DNA of 64,000 bases, taken from UBA4665 sp036388555 (GTDB lineage Bacteria > Patescibacteriota > Saccharimonadia > Saccharimonadales > UBA4665). The stretch is from NCBI GenBank assembly GCA_036388555.1, contig DASVRP010000001.1, forward strand, positions 1 to 64,000, read 5' to 3'. Shown piece by piece: positions 1-13,382 of this stretch. The stretch's first letter is position 1. Each line of letters opens with the position of its first letter. The translations under genes were made by a program, and so were the position numbers. The notes beneath the pieces were generated by a model. It did no database searches. It was not told the DNA's origin and saw only the letters and a program-made list of their open reading frames with translations.

Positions 1-2410
<2,410 letters not shown>

Positions 2411-2782
2411 ACGTATGGATCGCACCTGGATACATCCAAGTGGTCACCTTGTACAATTGACTAGTTATTGGTGATTATCATATGTACGACAGATGGGTCG
2501 TATGGCAGATGAGCCAGTGATAGTCCAATAGCCGTTTGTCTTGTTCGATACACTTCATGCTTTACCCTAATGACAGACTGATGAGTCTGCGGACCGATGA
2601 TGTCCCGGGCATGCGCAATGATGTATCTAAAATTGCTTATCTCTTATCTTTAACCGAATTGTTAAATTGCAAAACCCAAGACATCCACACATTGAAATCT
2701 TGAACGTTTGAGTTTACATTGGAAGCCTGCTCGGGCGGAAATCCTGCCGTGTGCCTCGTACCTAAACTCAAACAACCTTTTA
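2411..2782 (-). other. 23S leader: hairpin plus boxA-like site
   Basis: No gene lies between the 23S promoter and 23S. GTTTGAGTTTA and TAAACTCAAAC (about 2704-2714 and 2763-2773) form a perfect 11-bp stem at the start of the predicted transcript. Downstream, TTTAACAATTCGG on the minus strand (about 2654-2666) matches a boxA-like element also found upstream of 16S (CCTTAACAATTCGG at 7126-7139). BoxA recruits Nus factors for rRNA antitermination in other bacteria; that role here is inferred. Confidence 0.5.
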
Positions 2783-2811
2783 ATGTTATCAGTTTTAACA
2801 GGGGCGGTCAA
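2783..2811 (-). promoter_or_regulatory. promoter for 23S rRNA
   Basis: TTGACC (2811-2806), 17-bp spacer, TAACAT (2788-2783) on the minus strand, with a predicted start near 2776. It lies after the stop of the SGNH hydrolase gene and before the 23S leader hairpin, so 23S can be transcribed independently of 16S. Confidence 0.6.
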
Positions 2812-2998
2812 GTAGTTGTTGCAGCAATATTTGCTACAGTTCTACTACTGTTAGCGTCCTTAGAAAGCTTCCCTGGTCCTGGAACCGCCAGCTCTCTATT
2901 TCTTAGCGGGACATCTCTGTCCATAAGCACTGAATCTATACTAGCAGCGGCGAAGGCTGCGGTCAAGCAGTTTATGTGGCCAAATGTACTATCGACCG

Positions 2999-4372
2999 CT
3001 ACCATGTCCACTTGCTGAGAAGTATCGCCATGTCAGCCGCCCCGACCGTCCCGTCATCGTTGAAGTCGGCTGGTGCATAGCTCTGGCCGTCATGCGAAAT
3101 CAGCGCCGACAGGTCGAGGGCGTTGACGCGCGTGTCGCCATTGACATCGCCCGGCAACGCTGTCGGCGGAGGAGGCACCGGTGTGGTTGCAACAGTACCG
3201 TAGACCCCGATCTCAAAGATAGAGTTGCCATAGCTGGCGACCCAGCGATCCCTGGCGACGATGCGGAAGTAGCGGCCGGTCGGTGTATTGCTGAAGTTCG
3301 TCGTACTTGTCAGTTGTGACTGTGTATTGTTGGTGACGCCGCTGGCGACGGTCGTCCAGGTGGAATTGTCGGACGACACCTGCATATCGAAGTTCTTCAC
3401 CGTATCCGCAGCCCAAAGTACCGAAATTTTATTCAATGTGTACTGACTGCCGAGATCAGTCGAAAGCGCCGCCATGTCCTGCGGCACAGAGATCCAACGG
3501 GTTGATTCATTCTTGTCATTAATGTTACTCAACGGATTCCCTACCTCGGTCGTAGAGTCGGCAGCCGTGGCGCTGAAGGCCTTTCCCGACACCAGGTTAC
3601 CAGTCTGGCTGATGAGCGGGGTCGCAGGTGGCGGTGGTGGCGTCGTGGCCGCGCCCTGTAGATATCGCTTCAACTCAGGATAGAACGCCGTCGCTATCTT
3701 GGCGTGTCCCGTCCAGTTCGGATGCACCCCGTCAGCCAGGTCGGCCAGTGTCATGAGCTTGAAACTGTCGACCATGACGGCATCACAACCATTCGCGCGA
3801 GCCGTACTTATGACACCTGGGATCTTCGAGTTGAACACGGGGACATCGACCGGCTCACCATTTTCCGGCGTCGCGGTCGATACGATCACCCGGATGCCCG
3901 GCCTGACCGTACACATACGCTGTACAAGGTCCAGCAGCCTGGCCGGCGCATTTGCCATGTCGTCATTCTGTTCGGCATCATTACTGCCTATCAGCAGCAG
4001 TACGATACCCGGCTGATACGTGGTCATCCAGCCGTCGATCCTAGCCCGCAGATCACGGATACGCCATCCGGAATGGCCTTCATGATGCTTATCGCCCAGG
4101 TTTGCCGGCCCATTGCTCAATGAGCCGACGAAATCGATAGCGAAGCCTTCCTGGGTCACAAGGCGGTTCCACAGGTCGACCCGGTATGCGCCGGCAAATC
4201 CCAATCCGTCAGTAATTGAGTCGCCAAGTGGCATGACCTTTGAGGCGACGGCAGCCTGCGACCCCTGCAGAAGGTGCGTTCCGACGGCGGCCACAGAAAG
4301 CGTTATGACGGCCATGCTCAGGACCGCGGTGATCCGGCGCCTGCCGTCTATGTGTTTCTTGTTTTTTATCAT
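2999..4372 (-). CDS. secreted SGNH/GDSL hydrolase with discoidin and dockerin-like domains
   Basis: A 457-residue protein. The N-terminus is basic followed by a hydrophobic segment (about 14-40), a signal peptide or anchor. An SGNH hydrolase domain follows: block I GDS with Ser52, GSND with Asn131, and DGVH with Asp214 and His217 as the expected catalytic set, so an esterase or lipase acting outside the cell. After a proline linker (about 240-255) comes an F5/8 type C (discoidin) carbohydrate-binding domain, then a second proline linker and two dockerin type I-like calcium repeats (DVNGDTRVNALDLS and DFNDDGTVGAADMA), ending in LLSKWTW. The start has Shine-Dalgarno GAGGAG. The gene sits between tRNA-Ala and 23S with its own promoter, an odd place for a protein gene. 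No cohesin is visible, so the dockerin partner is unknown. Confidence 0.9.
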   Translation of the reverse strand: MIKNKKHIDGRRRITAVLSMAVITLSVAAVGTHLLQGSQAAVASKVMPLGDSITDGLGFAGAYRVDLWNRLVTQEGFAIDFVGSLSNGPANLGDKHHEGHSGWRIRDLRARIDGWMTTYQPGIVLLLIGSNDAEQNDDMANAPARLLDLVQRMCTVRPGIRVIVSTATPENGEPVDVPVFNSKIPGVISTARANGCDAVMVDSFKLMTLADLADGVHPNWTGHAKIATAFYPELKRYLQGAATTPPPPPATPLISQTGNLVSGKAFSATAADSTTEVGNPLSNINDKNESTRWISVPQDMAALSTDLGSQYTLNKISVLWAADTVKNFDMQVSSDNSTWTTVASGVTNNTQSQLTSTTNFSNTPTGRYFRIVARDRWVASYGNSIFEIGVYGTVATTPVPPPPTALPGDVNGDTRVNALDLSALISHDGQSYAPADFNDDGTVGAADMAILLSKWTW

Positions 4373-4390
4373 GAGTGATGTACTCCTCTG

Positions 4391-4419
4391 ATTGTAAAGC
4401 GTAAGGAGTAATGACGCAA
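4391..4419 (-). promoter_or_regulatory. promoter for the SGNH hydrolase gene
   Basis: TTGCGT (4419-4414), 17-bp spacer, TACAAT (4396-4391), then the Shine-Dalgarno GAGGAG upstream of the start at 4372. It lies downstream of the hairpin that follows tRNA-Ala, so the protein gene appears to be its own unit. Confidence 0.55.
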
Positions 4420-4437
4420 ACAGCGGCTGTCAAACCA

Positions 4438-4473
4438 CATAAAATGACCCATCTTTCGATGGGTCATTTTATG
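4438..4473 (-). terminator. hairpin directly after tRNA-Ala
   Basis: A near-perfect inverted repeat, CATAAAATGACCCA and TGGGTCATTTTATG around a short loop, begins one base after the CCA end of tRNA-Ala. It has U-rich flanks on both strands. It reads as a bidirectional intrinsic terminator separating the tRNA pair from the SGNH gene. Confidence 0.6.
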
Positions 4474-4550
4474 TGGTGGAGACACAGGGACTCGAACCCT
4501 GGACCCCCTGCTTGCAAAGCAGGTGCTCTAGCCAACTGAGCTATGTCCCC
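4474..4550 (-). tRNA. tRNA-Ala(TGC)
   Basis: 77-nt cloverleaf on the minus strand with acceptor arms GGGGACA/TGTCTCC, anticodon loop TTTGCAA, T-loop GGTTCGAGTCC and an encoded CCA. It is the usual Ala tRNA of 16S-23S spacers, seven nt downstream of tRNA-Ile. Confidence 0.97.
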
Positions 4551-4557
4551 TTTCATA

Positions 4558-4634
4558 TGGTGGGCGACGAGGGACTCGAACCTCCGACCTCGTCATTATC
4601 AGTGACGCGCTCTAACCAGCTGAGCTAGTCGCCC
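4558..4634 (-). tRNA. tRNA-Ile(GAT)
   Basis: 77-nt cloverleaf with acceptor GGGCGAC/GTCGCCC, anticodon GAT in the loop CTGATAA, and an encoded CCA. It is paired with tRNA-Ala as in classical rRNA operon spacers, which supports this locus being descended from an ordinary 16S-Ile-Ala-23S operon. Confidence 0.97.
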
Positions 4635-4710
4635 TAACATCTGTTGGTCGCGAATTCGCGAACTACCGGTGTATTTTACCGGATATCAGCCTACAAAACA
4701 AGTATTCGAT

Positions 4711-5043
4711 CTACCAGGTCCAGCGGCTGAGCACGATCGCAGTATCTGCACCGTTCACCACGCCGTCATGGTTGTAATCGGCAGGCGGATAATTCTCTGC
4801 GTCATGGGCAAGCAATATAGATAAATCGAGCGCATTGACACGTTCGTCGCTGATACCCGGCTGCGGCTGGGCAGACTGCGGCGCGGCCGATCCTGAGGAC
4901 AATAGCGCGACCCCTATGACCATAAAGCTGAGTACCACTGCAGCCGATACCCAATACCCGTACGGGTCCTTCGGTTTTTCCTCAGGTGGAGGTGCCAGAT
5001 ATGGTCTTTTCTTGATGAGTGGTGTTGGGACTTCTGGCTGCAT
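4711..5043 (-). CDS. small membrane protein with dockerin-like C-terminus
   Basis: A 110-residue protein with a proline-rich cytosolic N-terminus (about 1-28), one membrane segment (about 31-50), a short linker, then two EF-hand-like repeats (ERVNALDLSILL and DYNHDGVVNGADTA) ending in LSRWTW. The last 45 residues closely match the tail of the SGNH hydrolase encoded on the other side of the two tRNAs, so the two share a domain by duplication. The first loop is degenerate (SDERVN lacks the full D-x-N-x-D). It lies between 16S and tRNA-Ile. No clear Shine-Dalgarno precedes the ATG. Role unknown; an anchored calcium-binding or adaptor module is possible. Confidence 0.8.
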   Translation of the reverse strand: MQPEVPTPLIKKRPYLAPPPEEKPKDPYGYWVSAAVVLSFMVIGVALLSSGSAAPQSAQPQPGISDERVNALDLSILLAHDAENYPPADYNHDGVVNGADTAIVLSRWTW

Positions 5044-5150
5044 ATTTGTTGATGTTGGTCACGATGCTTCCGAGCACTAATAGAGTGTGGCATGCGAATA
5101 TCGCTCCTTCAATGATATCATGCCACTTATGCCTCTGACAGCCTTGGGCT

Positions 5151-5186
5151 AAACAAACAAAAACCCTTCTCGCGAGAGGTGTTTTT
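5151..5186 (-). terminator. terminator-like hairpin after 16S
   Basis: On the minus strand an A-rich/U-rich stem with core CCTCTC-GCGA-GAAGG (GNRA loop, one bulge) is followed by TTTTTGTTTGTTT. It lies just past the 16S processing stem and before the small dockerin-like gene, suggesting that 16S transcription can end here. Confidence 0.5.
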
Positions 5187-5204
5187 AACAATCCGGTAAG
5201 CTTT

Positions 5205-5231
5205 GAAAACTGAATAGTGCATCTCAACGTC
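5205..5231 (-). other. 16S processing stem, 3' arm
   Basis: The 27-nt stretch at 5205-5231 is almost identical in plus-strand sense to the complement of the segment at 7066-7092 upstream of 16S (about 23 of 27 positions pair). Together they form the long stem that in other bacteria is cut by RNase III to release pre-16S. Confidence 0.75.
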
Positions 5232-5401
5232 AACATCATTATAGTTACAGATTCTGATGTCTTGGCGTCTCAGTCTTGCGATAGAGACACGATGTACATC
5301 GTCAGTACTGATTTACGATGTACCAAGATCGACCTAGCTCACGTATTACCTCTCAAATTGCTTCGAGCTTAACGGCGTATACGCTGCTAGTATTCTCCCT
5401 A

Positions 5402-6980
<1,579 letters not shown>

Positions 6981-7065
6981 AATTCAATCATGTTCAGTCG
7001 AACTTCGCCCTTCCGAAGAAGAACTAATTACTGACTTACTTCAAAAACAAATTCAAAAATCAATT

Positions 7066-7092
7066 GACGTTGATTTGCACTATTCAATCTTC
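7066..7092 (-). other. 16S processing stem, 5' arm
   Basis: Pairs with 5205-5231 across the whole 16S gene (see that entry). A boxA-like CCTTAACAATTCGG lies just upstream at 7126-7139. Both are expected parts of an rRNA leader. Confidence 0.75.
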
Positions 7093-7193
7093 AAATCCTG
7101 TCTTGCGACAGTATCTGAATACTTACCGAATTGTTAAGGATATCGGAACAATTTAAAGACACTTTAATAAGTCCTCATGTGTTCTTACTGACT

Positions 7194-7223
7194 ATCTTAC
7201 CTTGTCTGCAACCCCGCTGTCAA
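7194..7223 (-). promoter_or_regulatory. promoter for 16S rRNA
   Basis: TTGACA (7223-7218), 18-bp spacer, TAAGAT (7199-7194) on the minus strand, with a start expected near 7187. It is followed by the boxA-like site and the processing stem. The stretch 7140-7399 holds only this and the divergent promoter at 7320-7348. Confidence 0.75.
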
Positions 7224-7319
7224 GGGTATTCAGGCAGGATGAGTAGTTATTCTTACAGCACCTTTGCTGGTCGTCCGTCAGCCTCCTGCCCCTAGTGATG
7301 CAATGATGGGCATCCATCT

Positions 7320-7348
7320 TTGACACGAAACTCTGAAGAGTATAGAGT
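7320..7348 (+). promoter_or_regulatory. promoter for the two small genes at 7.4-7.8 kb
   Basis: TTGACA (7320-7325), 17-bp spacer, TAGAGT (7343-7348) on the plus strand, divergent from the 16S promoter by about 100 bp. The first gene starts 52 nt further on. Confidence 0.55.
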
Positions 7349-7399
7349 AATTCTGTTCGTATACCTTTACAATCGAAACCCTCGAAGGAGGTGAATCAC

Positions 7400-7543
7400 A
7401 TGGTCAAGCCCAACCCCGCCGTTCCGAACGGTCGGAAGAAGAAGGTCCTTTCCTCGCTCGCAGCATCCGCGTTCGCAGCAGGAGCGACCGCTCTCGTCCG
7501 TCTCGTCCGCAACAAGCGCACCCGCCGCGATCTCGGCAACTGA
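7400..7543 (+). CDS. 47-residue basic small protein
   Basis: The ATG at 7400 is preceded by GAAGGAGGTGA, an almost full match to the 16S 3' end at ideal spacing, which is the main reason to call this gene. The product has a basic N-terminus (NGRKKK), a short alanine-rich hydrophobic stretch (about 17-32) and a very basic tail (RLVRNKRTRRDLGN). It may associate with the membrane or nucleic acid. The next small gene follows after 38 nt with the same kind of Shine-Dalgarno, so the two form a unit. Family not recognised. Confidence 0.6.
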   Translation: MVKPNPAVPNGRKKKVLSSLAASAFAAGATALVRLVRNKRTRRDLGN

Positions 7544-7581
7544 CCCGCCGGCCCGCATAGCACCCCGGAAGGAGGTGAAAA

Positions 7582-7791
7582 ATGGCAAGAGCAAAGACAG
7601 CAGTCAGGCAGGCCGTCGGCAAGGAGCAGGCACTCTGCGTCGTAACCGTCGCCCTGGTGGCCGTGGCGTTCTACCTGTTCGTGACCGGTCTGCCGGCACA
7701 GAGCACGGCCCGTGTCGGAGCTGGAACCGGTCTTGCACTGGCTGCAGTCGTCCTCGTCCGGTGGTCCTGGATCCCGATGCTCCGGCGCTGA
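7582..7791 (+). CDS. 69-residue small membrane protein
   Basis: The start is preceded by GGAAGGAGGTGAAAA, a near-perfect Shine-Dalgarno. The protein has a basic N-terminus and two predicted membrane segments (about 17-36 and 44-63) with a short GLPAQST turn, ending in a basic MLRR. Codon use is strongly GC-ending. Second gene of the pair that diverges from 16S. Function unknown. Confidence 0.6.
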   Translation: MARAKTAVRQAVGKEQALCVVTVALVAVAFYLFVTGLPAQSTARVGAGTGLALAAVVLVRWSWIPMLRR

Positions 7792-8108
7792 ACACCTGAC
7801 GGTCCACCAAGATGACGGCCTGGCCGCTCATCCGCGCCCCTCCGGCAACTGCGTTTCGCTAAGGCGTGACAACGTTCTGGAGGGGCATCCGTCCATCAAT
7901 TCTGAGCCCACCTTCGAGAGAGGCCCGGACTCCCGCGCACATCAGCGTCGGAACGTCCGGGCCTCAAAGGTACGAACAACAAGCCGCGTCGCTAGGACAG
8001 CAGGTTGATCGTAGTATCGAGAACAACAATCAGACTTCGTTTACTCCGGTAAACATAACCCTTTTACTTCTCTATTCTCAACCTTTTCATCCTCTACACG
8101 CGGCTTTT
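7792..8108 (+). other. intergenic with one strong inverted repeat
   Basis: GAGGCCCGGAC (7920-7930) and GTCCGGGCCTC (7955-7965) form an 11-bp stem with a 24-nt loop. No U-run follows on the plus strand, so this is not a clear intrinsic terminator. It lies between convergent units (small genes on plus, gyr region on minus). Nothing else is recognised here. Confidence 0.4.
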
Positions 8109-8555
8109 TCATGCCTTGTGGCCGTCGCTAAGATCGTCTCCAGCTACCTGCATCCAGAACCATGTCTCATCATTCTTATCAGCCGGCGGCGCCTGTTCTC
8201 CGCTATCTTCGGGACGACGGCCGGTCGTGTTGCCACCGCCGAAGCCGTTCAGGAAGCGCATGCCCGTCAAGATGCCTGTGAAAGTCATCTCGAAGGACAA
8301 CATCGCACTGTCTGACTGCTCGTCCGGCAGCCCGAATACCGGATCCTGAAGTGTGATGACGCGTCCGACTTTTTTGGCTGCGAACTCAATAACTGAGTCG
8401 TCCGGGTCTGCGCCAAGGCCGAATTCATATTCAGATGTACCGACCTGCGGTCGGCCGGCTGCTATGTCCGGACGGTCATAGGTGACAGCCTCATAGCCGC
8501 ATATGCCGGCGACGGTGAAGGCGGTTACGGTGGCCAGTGCCGAGTATATACGCAT
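8109..8555 (-). CDS. exported or membrane-anchored hypothetical protein
   Basis: 148 residues with a hydrophobic N-terminal segment (about 3-24) that could be a signal peptide or anchor, then a soluble acidic domain without recognised motifs. It starts 26 bp after the gyrA stop on the same strand, with GGAG upstream, so it may be co-transcribed with gyrBA. No family recognised. Confidence 0.65.
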   Translation of the reverse strand: MRIYSALATVTAFTVAGICGYEAVTYDRPDIAAGRPQVGTSEYEFGLGADPDDSVIEFAAKKVGRVITLQDPVFGLPDEQSDSAMLSFEMTFTGILTGMRFLNGFGGGNTTGRRPEDSGEQAPPADKNDETWFWMQVAGDDLSDGHKA

Positions 8556-8581
8556 GCCATTACTCCAATTGAGGTTGGCTA

Positions 8582-11191
8582 TCAGCCGACGATTTCCGCT
8601 TCGATTATGACATTTTCATCGCCGCCGGCGTCGAGGTCTTCAAGGTCTTCAGCCTTGTCTACAAGCGCCAGGCTGACGACCTCATCGCCGTCATTGAGCC
8701 GCATGATGCGGACGCCTTGGGTGGCGCGGCCGAGTGCCGGAATCTCTTTGATGCCGAGACGGATGGTCTGTCCCTGGGCGGAAATGAGGATGACTTCCTG
8801 CTCATGCTCGCCGCCGACCGGGTCGCCAAGCGTCTTGACGCCGATCAGGTCGCCGGTCTTCTTATTGACGACAGCCGAGCGGATGCCGACGCCACCGCGG
8901 GTGTGCGGAGTAAATTGTGCGACCTTGGTGCGCTTGCCGTAACCGTACTTGCTGATCACGAATACGCTTGAACCCTCTTCGACGATATCCATGCCGATGA
9001 CATGGTCTGCGGCGCGCAGGCGGATACCACGGACACCGCGGCTGACACGGCCCATCGGGCGGACGTCCTTTTCGCTGAAGCGGATGGCCTGGCCCTCGCT
9101 GGTCGAGATGATGACTTCATTGTCGCCGCCGGTCGGTCGGATCCATTTGAGTTCGTCGCCATCGTCGAGGTTGATGGCGATCAGGCCGCTGCCGCGGACG
9201 TTCTGATACTGGTCGAACGGTGTCTTCTTGACGACGCCGCGGACGGTACACATGATCAGGTTGGCACAGGCCTGACCCTTGCTGACGTTGATTACCGAGC
9301 TGACAGTCTCTTCGGGCTGCAGCTGCAGCAGGTTGACGAGCGCGACGCCCTTGGCGTTCATGCCGACCGCCGGGACCTCGTAGGTCTTCAGGCGGAAGAC
9401 GCGGCCCTTATTGGTGAAGAACAGCAGGAAGTCATGCGTCGAGGCGTTGACCACATGTTCGATGACATCCTCCTCCCGGGTCGTCATACCGCGGCGACCC
9501 TTGCCGCCCCGTCCCTGCTTCTTGTACTCAGCGATCTGGCTCCGTTTGATGTAGTTTGCTGATGTAAGTGTAACAACAACTTGTTCCTCTGCTATGAGGT
9601 CCTCATCGTTCATGCGGTCGAGTTCGCTCTTGACGACGAGAGTGCGGCGGTCGTCGCCATAGCGCTCCTTGAGTTCGAGCATCTCATCCTTGATGATGGC
9701 CAGGATGCGGGCTTCGTCTGCCAGAATGGCTTCCAGCTCGGCGATGGTCTTGAGGAGCTCTGCAAGTTCGTCCTCGATCTTCTGGCGCTCCAGGCCGGCA
9801 AGGGTGCGCAGCTGCATAGCCAGGATGGCACGCGCCTGGATGTCGGACAGCCCAAATTCCTTGATCAGGTTCCGGCCGGCTTCTTCGGTCGTCTGGCTGG
9901 CCCGGATGATGCGGATGACCTCATCTATATGGTCGAGGGCGATCTTCAGGCCTTCCAGGATGTGGGCCCGCTCTTTCGCCTTACGCAGTTCGTACTCAGT
10001 GCGGCGACGGACGACGATGCGGCGGTGCTTGATGTGCTCCTGGATGATATCCTGCAGCCCAAGAACGCGCGGCTGGATGCCGTCGACCAGCGCCATCATG
10101 TTGAAGTGGAACATGCCCTGTAATGGAGTCAGTTTATAAATCTGGTTCAGCAGCTTCTTCGGAAAAGCATCCTTCTTGAGGTCTATGACGATCCGGACAT
10201 TGCCGCGGGCTGATTCGTCGCGGATGTCACTGATGCCGGTGACCTTCTTGTCGCGGACCAGGTCGGCAATCTTGATGACCAATGACTCCTTGTTGAGTGC
10301 ATAGGGAATCTCGGAGATGACGATCTGATGGCGGCCCTTCTTGCCCTCGACGACTTCGGCGATACCGCGGACCACGACACCGCCGCGGCCGGTGGCATAG
10401 GCGGTACGCAGGCTGTCCTTGCCGTAGACGATGCCGCCTGTCGGGAAGTCAGGCCCCTTGACGTATTCCAGCAGGTCGTCGAGCGTCGCCTCCGGGTTGT
10501 CTATCTGATGGACGGTGGCGTCGATCAGCTCACTGAGGTTATGTGGTGGGATGTTGGTCGCCATACCGACGGCGATACCGAGCTGGCCGTTCAGCAGCAG
10601 GCTTGGAATCTTGGCCGGCAGGACGCTCGGCTCCTGGGTCGTACCGTCGTAGTTGTCGCGGAAGTCGACGGTTTCCTTATCGATATCGGCCAGCAGCTCA
10701 TCGGCCAGACGCGCCATCTTGGCTTCGGTGTAGCGCATGGCAGCTGGCGGATCGCCGTCCATACTACCGAAGTTACCCTGTCCGTTGATGAGCATGTAGC
10801 GCATGCTCCAGGGCTGAGCCATGCGGACCATGGCGTCATAGATACTTGAGTCGCCGTGCGGATGGTACTTACCCATGACGCTACCGACGACATTGGCCGA
10901 TTTGCGGTGTCGGGCCGTGCTACGCAGGCCTTCGTTGTTCATGCTGTAGAGGATTCGGCGATGGACCGGCTTCATACCGTCCCTGACGTCAGGCAGGGCC
11001 CGTTCAATGATGACAGACATGGAATAACGGAGATAACTGTCTTCCATGACGTCTTCGACCGTCCGCGGCTCTACCTGGCGCGAATGCGTGATGTCGGTGA
11101 TTATCTCGGCTACCGGGACCGGCTGGTTCTCTAGACGTGGCTCATCGATATTCCCGTCCGGATTTGGTGTTGTAAGTTCATCATCGTCCAT
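8582..11191 (-). CDS. gyrA: DNA gyrase subunit A
   Basis: 869 residues. The breakage-reunion domain has RALPDVRDGMKPVHRRI, the quinolone region HPHGDSSIYDAMVRMAQ (Ser and Asp at the E. coli 83 and 87 equivalents, i.e. the sensitive-type residues) and AAMRYTE with the catalytic tyrosine. A long coiled coil follows, then the C-terminal DNA-wrapping domain with a GyrA box-like QGRGGKG. The length is normal. It forms the A2B2 enzyme that introduces negative supercoils, with GyrB encoded 45 bp upstream. The assignment to GyrA rather than ParC rests on the GyrA box and the adjacent gyrB. Confidence 0.97.
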   Translation of the reverse strand: MDDDELTTPNPDGNIDEPRLENQPVPVAEIITDITHSRQVEPRTVEDVMEDSYLRYSMSVIIERALPDVRDGMKPVHRRILYSMNNEGLRSTARHRKSANVVGSVMGKYHPHGDSSIYDAMVRMAQPWSMRYMLINGQGNFGSMDGDPPAAMRYTEAKMARLADELLADIDKETVDFRDNYDGTTQEPSVLPAKIPSLLLNGQLGIAVGMATNIPPHNLSELIDATVHQIDNPEATLDDLLEYVKGPDFPTGGIVYGKDSLRTAYATGRGGVVVRGIAEVVEGKKGRHQIVISEIPYALNKESLVIKIADLVRDKKVTGISDIRDESARGNVRIVIDLKKDAFPKKLLNQIYKLTPLQGMFHFNMMALVDGIQPRVLGLQDIIQEHIKHRRIVVRRRTEYELRKAKERAHILEGLKIALDHIDEVIRIIRASQTTEEAGRNLIKEFGLSDIQARAILAMQLRTLAGLERQKIEDELAELLKTIAELEAILADEARILAIIKDEMLELKERYGDDRRTLVVKSELDRMNDEDLIAEEQVVVTLTSANYIKRSQIAEYKKQGRGGKGRRGMTTREEDVIEHVVNASTHDFLLFFTNKGRVFRLKTYEVPAVGMNAKGVALVNLLQLQPEETVSSVINVSKGQACANLIMCTVRGVVKKTPFDQYQNVRGSGLIAINLDDGDELKWIRPTGGDNEVIISTSEGQAIRFSEKDVRPMGRVSRGVRGIRLRAADHVIGMDIVEEGSSVFVISKYGYGKRTKVAQFTPHTRGGVGIRSAVVNKKTGDLIGVKTLGDPVGGEHEQEVILISAQGQTIRLGIKEIPALGRATQGVRIMRLNDGDEVVSLALVDKAEDLEDLDAGGDENVIIEAEIVG

Positions 11192-11236
11192 GTCTGTGCT
11201 CCTCTGGTATAACCGGGTTAAATCTCTGAGTTTTCG

Positions 11237-13243
<2,007 letters not shown>

Positions 13244-13382
13244 TAGAATAGTACCCTCTCAGATCTTAATAGATTTCAGTAATCAGCCTGTGATATCCGA
13301 TAACCTGTACGTCCAGGCATGCATAGATGTGCTTCCCACTGCTATGCCCACTATTATAGCGTAGGCGCCTGCTCCCCGCAAC

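Noticed and set aside
2576..2591. CTGATGAG resembling a hammerhead ribozyme core
   Set aside because: It is the loop of a simple palindromic hairpin; the matching GAAA core and cleavage triplet are absent.
2704..2773. Inverted repeat resembling an integron attC site
   Set aside because: The ends do not fit RYYYAAC/GTTRRRY, and no integrase or cassette structure is present; better read as a 23S leader hairpin.
2808..3011. 67-codon GTG frame overlapping the end of the SGNH gene
   Set aside because: No Shine-Dalgarno or leaderless signal, and the 23S promoter lies at its end.
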